Assembly: GCF_900177655.1 (NCBI RefSeq)
Contig: NZ_FXWK01000002.1
Location: 682,001-746,000, forward strand
DNA: 64,000 bases
Source of the DNA: Devosia lucknowensis
GTDB taxonomy: Bacteria > Pseudomonadota > Alphaproteobacteria > Rhizobiales > Devosiaceae
Direction of reading: 5' to 3'
Shown: in pieces, positions 28,377 through 36,352 of the stretch
How the letters are laid out: each line of letters starts with the position of its first letter
Position numbering within the stretch: position 1 is the stretch's first letter
The notes under the pieces: generated by a model
What the model was told of the DNA's origin: nothing
Databases searched by the model: none
The model's input: the letters and a program-made list of their open reading frames with translations, nothing else
Translations under genes and position numbers: made by a program

Positions 28377-29588
28377 TCAGTTAAATGCCTCAAAAATTGC
28401 ATTTAGAAGCTTGTCCATCTCCGGAAACCGTCGCCTGAGTTCCTGAGGATTAGGCTCTGCAGCTACCGCGTCAAGGAATCTCGATGTGACCAAATCTTTC
28501 GCGTCGACCTCACCTTGGTAGAGACCCATTTCTCTTTTCCAGGCAGTCCAGCGCACCGGCACGAATTCACCGCCAGGCTGCTGCAATGCCTCTCCCAGAA
28601 ACATCTCGATGGCACACGCGGAACGATTCACGTCCATCGTTCTTGACCCTTCTGGCCCGAGCGTAGGGTAAGAACGGGCGAAGTCCAAATCTGGCATCGT
28701 CATGGCCTTGATGTTGGCCGGCAGTTCTATGCTGTCCAAATGAGCCTTCTCGATATGACCAGCCACGTCATTATCGAATAGAGCTATCGTGTGCTCTCGG
28801 AATCTGGCCCCGGCGAATGACTTGACCATCCGCGTGAGCGCAGAGGCGCTGCCCTCAACCTTGAAGCCTTCGAAATCCATGAACTGATAGACGTCTCGGA
28901 ACTCAGGGTAGAACTGTTGAAGGGCGGCAGAGAGGATGCGAGTGTCTGTCTTGCCTTCGGTGAGGATGAGGACCCTTACAATCGGCTCGACATAATCGCT
29001 GTGGTCAAAGTCGCTGGAAAGATTGACGTCCAGGGGCAGGGACTTATCAAACGATGCTCCGATGTCCAGTTCGGTCAAATCTGTCCAGATCGATGTCGGG
29101 TGAAATATGTCAATATGCAGGGCCAGAGCCGCCATTGGATCTATCGGCTCAATGTCATTGCGATCCGACGGTTGCCCTGCTGCCCGCTGAGAAACCCATT
29201 CCTCAAACTGTATCGGCACAGCGGAGTCGGCGTAAGCTTGCTGGTCAAGCTTTAGCTCGACCCTCTTGCGAAGTTCGGCGTAGTCAGACGCTGCTCGCTC
29301 CCATAGCGTGCGGCAACGATCTGCAGTGTACCCTTGGAGATGTAGCCTTCTGCGAACCAGGTCTGCAGATGCATGAAGGTATTGGTAGGTGAGCTCGCTG
29401 TCGCCTCCGCCGATCTCATCGACGACTACTGAATGGGCCAGGTCTCCACTTAGAACATGGAAGTCGTCGCTGGAGAACAGGATCTCGCACCAGCCTTGCC
29501 AGTTGAGCTCAGTGTCACGGAAGGGAACCGCGTCTGCATAAATCTCAAATGAGCCCACGAATCGAACCTCGATGGATGCCTGACGCAT
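28377..29588 (-). CDS. HEPN/TOPRIM domain protein
   Basis: About 403 residues from the ATG at 29588 (the frame also allows 29618). The N-terminal part matches the HEPN/Toprim-associated N-terminal type (FVGSFEIYADAVPFRDTELNWQGW region), followed by a helical segment. The C-terminal half is a TOPRIM fold with the Glu motif LILTEGKTDTRILSAAL and the acidic pair in IALFDNDVAGH. Such proteins are predicted nucleases of defence systems. It follows tnsD on the same strand after a 64-bp gap, so it may share the tns transcript. Confidence 0.75.
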   Translation of the reverse strand: MRQASIEVRFVGSFEIYADAVPFRDTELNWQGWCEILFSSDDFHVLSGDLAHSVVVDEIGGGDSELTYQYLHASADLVRRRLHLQGYTADRCRTLWERAASDYAELRKRVELKLDQQAYADSAVPIQFEEWVSQRAAGQPSDRNDIEPIDPMAALALHIDIFHPTSIWTDLTELDIGASFDKSLPLDVNLSSDFDHSDYVEPIVRVLILTEGKTDTRILSAALQQFYPEFRDVYQFMDFEGFKVEGSASALTRMVKSFAGARFREHTIALFDNDVAGHIEKAHLDSIELPANIKAMTMPDLDFARSYPTLGPEGSRTMDVNRSACAIEMFLGEALQQPGGEFVPVRWTAWKREMGLYQGEVDAKDLVTSRFLDAVAAEPNPQELRRRFPEMDKLLNAIFEAFN

Positions 29589-29652
29589 TAGCGTCCAGCG
29601 TTTCCGCGAGCATTCCAAGCTGAAGTTTGAGGCGTCGAGCGAGTTGGCTGGA

Positions 29653-31557
29653 TTACTTCCGGTACACCCAGAAGTCCCGCCGCTTGGTAGCCGCCGCCTC
29701 GACCTTCTGCCGGTCGTAGAACGTCACCTTGACCGTCTTGGCATCGAACTCTTCCTTAATGCCAACGCTGTCGAGGATAGACCTGACCTGCTTGTGGTGC
29801 AGACCATGGACCTGGCAGAGCTCGCCGGCAGTGACGTACTTGCGCCGGAACTCATCGACGCTCGCTCGAGTGATCACTGGCACAAGGCGGCGCGCAGAGG
29901 GGCTGTATTCCTCATCCTTGTCGAGCTTCTTGAGGCGCACCAGGTGCGGCACGGCGTTCTTGTTGAAGCCGATGATTTCGCGCTCGAGCTCGATGAACAA
30001 GAGTCCATCCATTGGCGGTGCGCTGGCGCGGATGAGTTCGATGCATTCGTCGACATCGAGAAGCAGGGCGTGGAAGCCGGTCTGGCCGGCGAGTCGGCCC
30101 TTCCAAGTCAGCCGCCTCTCGAAAATGAAGCGCATGATCTCGGTATTGCTGGCGAGCGAAACGTGCCGCGCGCGGGGGATACCTACTTGGCGCTTGGTCG
30201 GCGCTTCGACCTCGACGGCCCCGTCCATCAGCCGGACCAGCATCAATTCGATGTCCTCGGGCGCGTAGCGCGCCTGGCCCCAATGGTCCGGGGGCGCACC
30301 GGACGCATCTGCAAGGCCGCCGGCTTCGACGATGGCATCGAGCTGTCGTCGATCGATGCCGAGCAGTTCCATCGTCTGGGGTGCCGTCAATGCTCCCTTC
30401 AGCTTGCGTACCGTGCCTTCGATGTCGCGGGTCGAGACGACGACACGGTGATCGCGCAAACCGTCCTCGATATCCTGCAGAGCAAGACCATTTCGCTTGA
30501 GAACATTGCGCATGGTCTTGCGGTCCACACCCGAGGCTAACGATGCCGTCTGAACGGTGAGAACTTGGTTCTCCTCGATCGTGACGCCCAGCATGTCGGT
30601 GCCAATCTTCCACGGCAGCGCCTGCATGGCGTGGTCACGCACTATCTTCCGGATCGGTTCGAAGGCCGGATCAGTCACGGTCTTCTGCAGCAGGTGGAAG
30701 CCATAGCCATAGGTGTCACGGGGGCCGACGATGCCGCGTGTGCGCTTTTCGGCCAGCGTGAGACGCTGAAGCGCCGCATCGATCGCAGTGGCACCCCGCC
30801 GGGAGATGCTGAAGCCTTCTTCGGCTGCCGCGGCCCACTCAACTTCGGTCAGCCGGGAGGTCTGCACCTTGGCCGGGTGAAGCAGCGAGACGCCGAACGC
30901 CTCGCACCACTGGGCGGCGACATAGAGCGGCAGGGCATCCAGCCAGTTATCAGGATCTCGAGCACCTTCGATGCGTGCGATGATCCACTCGTCGAACCCG
31001 GATGGCTTTGATGCGAAGGCAGTGGTGGCCAGTCTGTCCATATTCGGCAGCAACGTCATCATGGCCTCGGAGAAGTCGTAAGGTTGCGAATGCCGGCGCA
31101 CCGGCTTGCACTCCAGGAGTTCAGTGTGGTGCAGATGACACGCCCTGTAATGCGAGATGGTCCATTCCAATCGTAACCAGGGCCTGGCGTGCAATGGACC
31201 CTCGAACTGGTGCACGTCCTCCAGCACGCAATGCGGGCAGTAGCGAAAGAACGTGCGATTAATGCCGAGCGGCCCAAGAACTTCGCCAGCCACGTGATAT
31301 TCGCGTTCGCCTTCGCTAGGCCGTGGAGTCATCGTGATCAGCTGCTTGGCATCCGCATCACCAAGGGCTGCGACCGCGCGGATGGCATCTTCGACACCAT
31401 CGTTCACGTCCAGCGTCCTCACACCCATGTGCTGGAGGAGCTCCACCATATGGCGGCCGTTCATCGCGGCCAGGCGCGAGGCGAACCCAAGTCCTGTTTC
31501 TCGGGCTTGCAGTCGATGATGGTAGCGAAGCGGCCTCCGCACGAAGTGAGTGTTCAT
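29653..31557 (-). CDS. tnsD: TnsD/TniQ target-selection protein
   Basis: 634 residues. The ATG at 31557 overlaps the tnsC stop (AATGA), favouring it over upstream starts within tnsC. TniQ zinc motif C107-x2-C110 (YCPHCVLED) with C140-x2-H143 (ACHLHH). The C-terminal half contains HTH-like segments (ASGVDRKTMRNVLKRNGL; LLGIDRRQLDAIVEAGGL; QVHGLHHKQVRSILDSVGI) for binding the attachment site. By analogy with Tn7 TnsD it recognises a conserved chromosomal sequence, here presumably in comM. Confidence 0.9.
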   Translation of the reverse strand: MNTHFVRRPLRYHHRLQARETGLGFASRLAAMNGRHMVELLQHMGVRTLDVNDGVEDAIRAVAALGDADAKQLITMTPRPSEGEREYHVAGEVLGPLGINRTFFRYCPHCVLEDVHQFEGPLHARPWLRLEWTISHYRACHLHHTELLECKPVRRHSQPYDFSEAMMTLLPNMDRLATTAFASKPSGFDEWIIARIEGARDPDNWLDALPLYVAAQWCEAFGVSLLHPAKVQTSRLTEVEWAAAAEEGFSISRRGATAIDAALQRLTLAEKRTRGIVGPRDTYGYGFHLLQKTVTDPAFEPIRKIVRDHAMQALPWKIGTDMLGVTIEENQVLTVQTASLASGVDRKTMRNVLKRNGLALQDIEDGLRDHRVVVSTRDIEGTVRKLKGALTAPQTMELLGIDRRQLDAIVEAGGLADASGAPPDHWGQARYAPEDIELMLVRLMDGAVEVEAPTKRQVGIPRARHVSLASNTEIMRFIFERRLTWKGRLAGQTGFHALLLDVDECIELIRASAPPMDGLLFIELEREIIGFNKNAVPHLVRLKKLDKDEEYSPSARRLVPVITRASVDEFRRKYVTAGELCQVHGLHHKQVRSILDSVGIKEEFDAKTVKVTFYDRQKVEAAATKRRDFWVYRK

Positions 31558-32582
31558 TCGGGATACTCGTCCTTGCCGGTGACGAAGTATCCCCGCGGCA
31601 ACGTTTCGAAATCCTCGGCTTGGAATGGGTTCATGTCGTCGAGACCACGGGTGTTCGAATGATCGCGATATGCCTTCGCCAGATGATCCGGCAGGAGTTC
31701 CTTGTCGCCCTTCATCACGGCGATTTGGATGCCTAAAATGACGACTTCGCACATTCGACCGAACTGATGGTTGGCAGCGTGAGCAATGCGCTCAGGCATG
31801 TCCGACTTCACGAAAAGGTCGTGCTTGAGGCCCACGGCGTCGCAGTGCTTAGTGATGATCTTGACGATCAGAGCGCGGTCATTTTCGGGGTGCACGGCAT
31901 CAAGTGCGAGACTGAAGTTTCTACGCTCAGTCTGGTCGTCGTGCACAATGAGACCGTTCAGCCGCGGCTTGCCGGACAGAATGAAGCTCACAGGAAACGG
32001 CACGTAGTTCATCAGACCCTTGATGGCGCTCGACACCTCCTCAGTATCGGCCCCCTTGGTCATCAAATGCTGCGTTTCGTCGATATGTACCAGGAACACC
32101 ATCGAGCTCTTCAATTGCTTGGGAAGAGTGTTCCAGACCTCCGACTGACGGGCAGTGGCCTTGATCGGGTACTCAATTGCCTCGAGGATCTCCTGGCCCA
32201 GGAAGCGCAGGGTTGCCGGTCCTTGCAGAGCCACACGAACCCACGGTCTGACTATTCTGCCGTTGTGCTTGAAGGGCTGTAGCCAGGGGTGCTCCATGAG
32301 AAGGCGTTCTACCATATCGGTCTTGCCCGCACCGCTCTCTCCGGTGACGAAGAATGCGTTGCCCTTGCCACGGCGCCCGTAGCGTTGCTTGGCGGTTACG
32401 TAGTTCAGAAAACGATCGAAACTGTTGCCCAGTACCTTATCTCGAGCGGTGTCGACATACACGGCATTGAGCTTATCCAGCGCCTCACTGGCAACCTTAT
32501 GCTCTGGAGACATGCGGCCGCGGATGACTTCGAAAACGTCTTCCGGCTCATTGCCTTGACCTTGATTCTCCTGATCGCTCAA
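31554..32582 (-). CDS. tnsC: TnsC AAA+ ATPase regulator of transposition
   Basis: 342 residues. Walker A GESGAGKT at 81-88, Walker B FLVHIDETQHLM near 165, and a sensor region ILSGKPRLNGLIV. It links target selector (TnsD) and transposase (TnsAB) and forms ATP-dependent filaments on target DNA. The start is TTG, overlapping the tnsB stop (GATTGA), so translation is coupled. tnsD follows with a one-base-frame overlap. Confidence 0.92.
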   Translation of the reverse strand: MSDQENQGQGNEPEDVFEVIRGRMSPEHKVASEALDKLNAVYVDTARDKVLGNSFDRFLNYVTAKQRYGRRGKGNAFFVTGESGAGKTDMVERLLMEHPWLQPFKHNGRIVRPWVRVALQGPATLRFLGQEILEAIEYPIKATARQSEVWNTLPKQLKSSMVFLVHIDETQHLMTKGADTEEVSSAIKGLMNYVPFPVSFILSGKPRLNGLIVHDDQTERRNFSLALDAVHPENDRALIVKIITKHCDAVGLKHDLFVKSDMPERIAHAANHQFGRMCEVVILGIQIAVMKGDKELLPDHLAKAYRDHSNTRGLDDMNPFQAEDFETLPRGYFVTGKDEYPE

Positions 32583-34972
32583 TCGTCGTCCCCCTGGTTG
32601 ATGCTCTTGCTGGGCCGCGGGACCCAGGAGCTTTGCTGCGCCGTCGGAACCGAGCTGGCTGGTTTTCTTTGTGTCGACCGAGCAGTGCGTGCGCCCTTTA
32701 CCTTTCTGGCCTTGGGCTTGGGATTCGTCTTAGCGGGTGGTGCCGGCTGCTGTTCATCGGCATCAGGTGGTTCGTCGGAAGAACTCATCTGTTCAGAGCG
32801 CTCCGGTCTGGGCCTGGTGCGCTTGCTGACGCCGATGATCTTTCCAAAGCCTGCTTCACCGCTTGGTGTAGATTCCTTGGCGATGGGGTCTTCACCGGTA
32901 GACTGCCGTACCTTGCGCCTATAGCGGGGAGTGACAACTTCGTAGTCTTTGGCCGTCAGCGAGTGACTGGGAACTCCTGCGCGCACTGCCGCCCGGCGTC
33001 CACTCAAGGTGAGTGATTCATTGGATTCGATGCGAATGGTCTGTTTCTTGCGATTTTGCTCGCGCACGAACTGGTTGATGCCTTCATTGAGTAGGAGGTG
33101 TTCTGCAAGCGTTTTCCCTTTGAAGCGACTATTGTGGGCAGGCACTTCAAGGAATTGCCCATGCATTTCGATAGGCGCGAATGCGCGCATGTGCTTCTGA
33201 TAGGTCCGGGGCACGTGGACAAACACTTGTCCAAGATTCTCAGGGTCAATCACCAGGTCGACCTTGGCGCTCGAACCGAGCTTCTTCAACAACTCACTAA
33301 GGGGGTCGGATCTGTAGGAGATGTCGAGATAAAGCACGCCCTGCTTGTCAAGGCTTACATCGGGGTGCCTAAAGCCGAACGCGTAAAGACGCTGCGCATC
33401 GGTCACCTGTGCTGGTGAGTATTCGGCCGTATCTCTTTCCCATGCGGCTCGTGGGGTGAGGCGACGAAGTCCTCGATGAGGTTTGTTGTGATAGACATCG
33501 ACGATAAACTTAATGACGGCCTTACGGAATTCCTCAACTGTTAGGCTGGCATACTCCTCTGCAGTATAGTCGGCTTTCGCGACCGAATTGCTAAAAGTCT
33601 GACCGGTGAAAAAGCGACAAACGCGCCTAAGATATCGAAAGAAGGCCTCGATATGACCGCGTTGACGAGGATCCGGATCAGGTCGCGTGAATTCGATGCC
33701 GCAGTGCATCGCGGCATCCCTGAATTCACCCATGAAGACTGAACCTCCATCGGTAAACAGGCCATCCGGGCGACCATGCATCTCCCACGGATCTTGCGCC
33801 CCCGCGTATTTGGCGAGCGCTGTCTTGTCCTGAGTGATGGTGCGAAGGGCCGCCTTGGCAGCCGGCGTAGAGGGGGCGGTTTCCGATACGTTGATGCCGA
33901 CGATGCAGCGCGTCTTGACGTCAATAGCTGCGGTGACGATGCAGCGCACGCGCTTCACCGCAGCGCGCTGCTGTTCGTTCATGTTCTCCCATGTGCCGGC
34001 GTCAACCGCCAAGGTTTGTAGGTCGACTTCCCAGTCGTCCATTTCCACGCGCTCGAAGGGCAGGTCGACCTCGACGCCTCTTCCTACCATGAGGTATTTG
34101 CGCATGGTCCGATCTTTGCCGTATCGCCCCATCTCGACGTAAAACGGCTCGAGTTTGGCAATGCGACGGTCGACGGTGCTTTGGCTGACGAGTTTCAGCG
34201 GCTCCTTCCGCCGCTTGCGTAATTTGTGAATCTCAATTTCGACGAGGTCGAGAATGTCGCGGCGGGTCGGCTGCGAGCGATCGGCATAGTGGAGCACGCA
34301 CTTGTCGATGATGCGCGAGTACTCAGTGTCCAACTGCTTGCGATTTCCGCAGCGATAATACCGGGGGGCGAACGCGGCCATACGGTCACCGGCCCGTTCA
34401 TAAAGGCGCAGCCAGTTCCGTAACGTGCTTGGGCTTGGGTGGTCGAAGGGCTTGCGTTCCTTGACGTCTTCGCCGTTGTCGTCATAGCCGACCACGACAG
34501 GCCGACCAGCGGGACGAGGTTCGGAGAAGCGGCGCAGGTACCAGCGATTGATCTCGGCCTTAAACGTGTCGATGAAGGTCTTGAGGTCTTTCGGCGTAAT
34601 GTTCGGGCGGAAGCCGGAACTTGGCGAAGTTCGAGCTTCGTGGAAGCACCTGCACCATTCCAACTTCCACAAAACGCTTCGCGCATCATCTTCTGAAAGG
34701 GCCAGGAGGTCTGAGCTGTCATTTCGGGCCCGAAGCTCATCGAGGGCCTTGGCGAAATATTTCGGCTCTACCTTAAAATTCTTGCGCCGCTGCTGCTCGG
34801 CGATCTGCGCGTCTGTAATCCTTCGATAGCTGTGCTGCAGCAACCCATCGACCGCGAGTTGCAACTGATGATCGCCGTTCTCGTCCTTACGGACATAGCG
34901 ATACGTAGCGGGTCCGATAAGGATACGATCGTATCGCCCGAAGACGTTCTTCTTTGGAGTATTAGCGCTCAA
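32579..34972 (-). CDS. tnsB: TnsB DDE transposase
   Basis: 797 residues, start TTG. The retroviral-integrase fold catalytic core shows D312 or D313 (RVEMDDWEVDL), D408 (GLFTDGGSVF) and E442 (RGHIEAFFRYL), followed by a Mu-type C-terminal beta-barrel (SLDKQGVLYLDISYRSDPL). N-terminal helical DNA-binding domains precede the core. The last about 100 residues are a basic, low-complexity tail typical of the TnsC-interacting end of TnsB. It cuts the 3' ends and joins them to target DNA. Confidence 0.93.
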   Translation of the reverse strand: MSANTPKKNVFGRYDRILIGPATYRYVRKDENGDHQLQLAVDGLLQHSYRRITDAQIAEQQRRKNFKVEPKYFAKALDELRARNDSSDLLALSEDDARSVLWKLEWCRCFHEARTSPSSGFRPNITPKDLKTFIDTFKAEINRWYLRRFSEPRPAGRPVVVGYDDNGEDVKERKPFDHPSPSTLRNWLRLYERAGDRMAAFAPRYYRCGNRKQLDTEYSRIIDKCVLHYADRSQPTRRDILDLVEIEIHKLRKRRKEPLKLVSQSTVDRRIAKLEPFYVEMGRYGKDRTMRKYLMVGRGVEVDLPFERVEMDDWEVDLQTLAVDAGTWENMNEQQRAAVKRVRCIVTAAIDVKTRCIVGINVSETAPSTPAAKAALRTITQDKTALAKYAGAQDPWEMHGRPDGLFTDGGSVFMGEFRDAAMHCGIEFTRPDPDPRQRGHIEAFFRYLRRVCRFFTGQTFSNSVAKADYTAEEYASLTVEEFRKAVIKFIVDVYHNKPHRGLRRLTPRAAWERDTAEYSPAQVTDAQRLYAFGFRHPDVSLDKQGVLYLDISYRSDPLSELLKKLGSSAKVDLVIDPENLGQVFVHVPRTYQKHMRAFAPIEMHGQFLEVPAHNSRFKGKTLAEHLLLNEGINQFVREQNRKKQTIRIESNESLTLSGRRAAVRAGVPSHSLTAKDYEVVTPRYRRKVRQSTGEDPIAKESTPSGEAGFGKIIGVSKRTRPRPERSEQMSSSDEPPDADEQQPAPPAKTNPKPKARKVKGARTARSTQRKPASSVPTAQQSSWVPRPSKSINQGDDD

Positions 34973-35059
34973 TTTCTCGATCTCGACCTTTGTCGATAAC
35001 TTGGATCGACGCTGGAGTGCGACAGATTAATGAGGATGGGTTCAGCCGTCCCCATTTGT

Positions 35060-35728
35060 TCAATTGGTGAAAAGATTGCGAAGAATGGCGTCGCGGCTCA
35101 GCCGATGATCCTCGGGAAGGATAAGCTTACCCGTTTTGATGAGCGCCATCGCAGCCCGGCTTCCCCGCACGCCGTCACCGAGCATCGCATCGCAATCTCC
35201 GACTCGCACTTGTCGTGGCCCAGTCTTTAACGATGCAATCAGCGCCTGCTGAGCTTCGTAGTCGTGATCCTTGGCTGCAGAGAGAATCCGTGCCGCATTC
35301 CAGACTTGTGTCCGATTGATGTCAGCCTCGGACAAGGTGCGGTAGTCATGAGCGAAATGATCGCCAACCTGATCGGCCGCCGCCTGCAAAAGAGCGATGA
35401 ACTCGGTCGACTGGTCAGCTTCGTATTTGACCGAAAACGCCGTGCGTCTCCCACTTCGCCAAGTGACCAAGATGTCCATGAAGTGCGTGACGATTCTGCC
35501 ATCGAATCGAAACTGTGGCAGCTTTTGTTGCTCACGCAATTCATGCACGTCCGGATGCGCCATGAGCACCATCATGCACTTGGCCTCGAGACTGCTCTCG
35601 AACACCACCTTGCGCCGATGATACGGATCCTGCTTGAAGCCGGTCTGTGACCCTCTCTTCCGCGAGGGAATCTGACGGTCAGCGACACTGTTACCGTAGG
35701 TAACGACTCGGTCAACTCGCGGGGCCAC
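35060..35728 (-). CDS. tnsA: TnsA endonuclease
   Basis: 222 residues; cuts the 5' strands at the transposon ends, allowing cut-and-paste transposition. Restriction-endonuclease-like active site: E44/E48 in VVFESSLEAK, D85 in HFMDILVTW, K101 in FSVKYE. A C-terminal winged-helix-like region follows (contact with TnsC). The start is a GTG at 35728 without a clear ribosome site, 7 bp after the stop of a 38-residue reading frame, suggesting coupling. Confidence 0.88.
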   Translation of the reverse strand: MAPRVDRVVTYGNSVADRQIPSRKRGSQTGFKQDPYHRRKVVFESSLEAKCMMVLMAHPDVHELREQQKLPQFRFDGRIVTHFMDILVTWRSGRRTAFSVKYEADQSTEFIALLQAAADQVGDHFAHDYRTLSEADINRTQVWNAARILSAAKDHDYEAQQALIASLKTGPRQVRVGDCDAMLGDGVRGSRAAMALIKTGKLILPEDHRLSRDAILRNLFTN

Positions 35729-35735
35729 ACGAGCA

Positions 35736-35852
35736 TCAGGCTATCGAGCGCTCCGCTCCGGTGGTCGGGATGCGCTTCTCCGAGAGCATGGGCAGGCCGG
35801 CGCGCAAGTTAGCCTCCGCCTCGAAATAAAGATGATCGTCGAAGTAACTCAT
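35736..35852 (-). CDS. 38-residue micro-ORF immediately upstream of tnsA
   Basis: ATG at 35852 is preceded by GGATGGAGAATTCG, a good site. The peptide (MSYFDDHLYFEAEANLRAGL..., ending ERSIA) is not a shadow of another gene. Its stop lies 7 bp before the tnsA GTG, which has no ribosome site of its own. It may be a leader peptide for tns translation. No homologue recognised. Confidence 0.4.
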   Translation of the reverse strand: MSYFDDHLYFEAEANLRAGLPMLSEKRIPTTGAERSIA

Positions 35853-36127
35853 CGAATTCTCCATCCGGTAATGCCGGATCCCTGCGACGCAGAGACGACG
35901 GCGGCCCATAGGTCGATGACCTTGGGCAGACAAGAGGATGCGGATGGATGGGTGTTGAGCCGGCGCTACGCCTGGACGTGAAGTAGCCCATTGGCGTGCA
36001 CTGCTGCACCGCGGTCCTGCCGCGCGCCGATAGGCGATATGAGGAGAATCTGGCTCATCAGGCCTCCTTACGGGAGAAGCGATCGCCGTCTGTAAACGGC
36101 GACCCTGCGATTTAATTTAAACTCAGC
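35853..36127. other. intergenic region between micro-ORF and the AAA+/M41 locus
   Basis: No convincing gene. It contains a perfect hairpin TCGCCGT (36083-36089) / ACGGCGA (36096-36102) just past the stop of the 74-residue gene, next to an AT-rich TTTAATTTAAA stretch, which probably ends the AAA+/M41 transcript; the tns promoter should lie between here and 35870. Confidence 0.45.
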
Positions 36128-36352
36128 CTACTGGGGCAGGATGAAGTTCTGGCGGCTCCCGCCGGTTGGGAACAAGATCACACCTTCATCCAGCTTGGGC
36201 TGCCCCATCTGCGCCTGGCGCTCGGCATCGAGTTGCACGGAGCGTGCGATCGAGACGAGGGCGCGATTGGCTGCGTGCTCAAAGCTCTCTTGGCCGAGTT
36301 CGTCATGCACACGGACAAGGCGTGTCAGGACGCGAATAAGAAGGTCATCCAT
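36128..36352 (-). CDS. 74-residue partner of the AAA+/M41 protein
   Basis: ATG at 36352 lies inside the last codons of the AAA+/M41 gene (8-bp overlap), so it is translationally coupled. Sequence: an N-terminal helix (MDDLLIRVLTRLVRVHDELG), a second helical stretch (ANRALVSIARSVQLDAERQAQ), then a tail with VILFPTGG and a hydrophobic end FILPQ. The exposed hydrophobic C-terminus could be a degron or docking tail for the protease, but this is speculation. No known family recognised. Confidence 0.6.
   Translation of the reverse strand: MDDLLIRVLTRLVRVHDELGQESFEHAANRALVSIARSVQLDAERQAQMGQPKLDEGVILFPTGGSRQNFILPQ

Noticed and set aside
30565..31011. Plus-strand open frames opposite tnsD and tnsC
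   Set aside because: They are antisense to clear tns genes with intact motifs and have no recognisable products.
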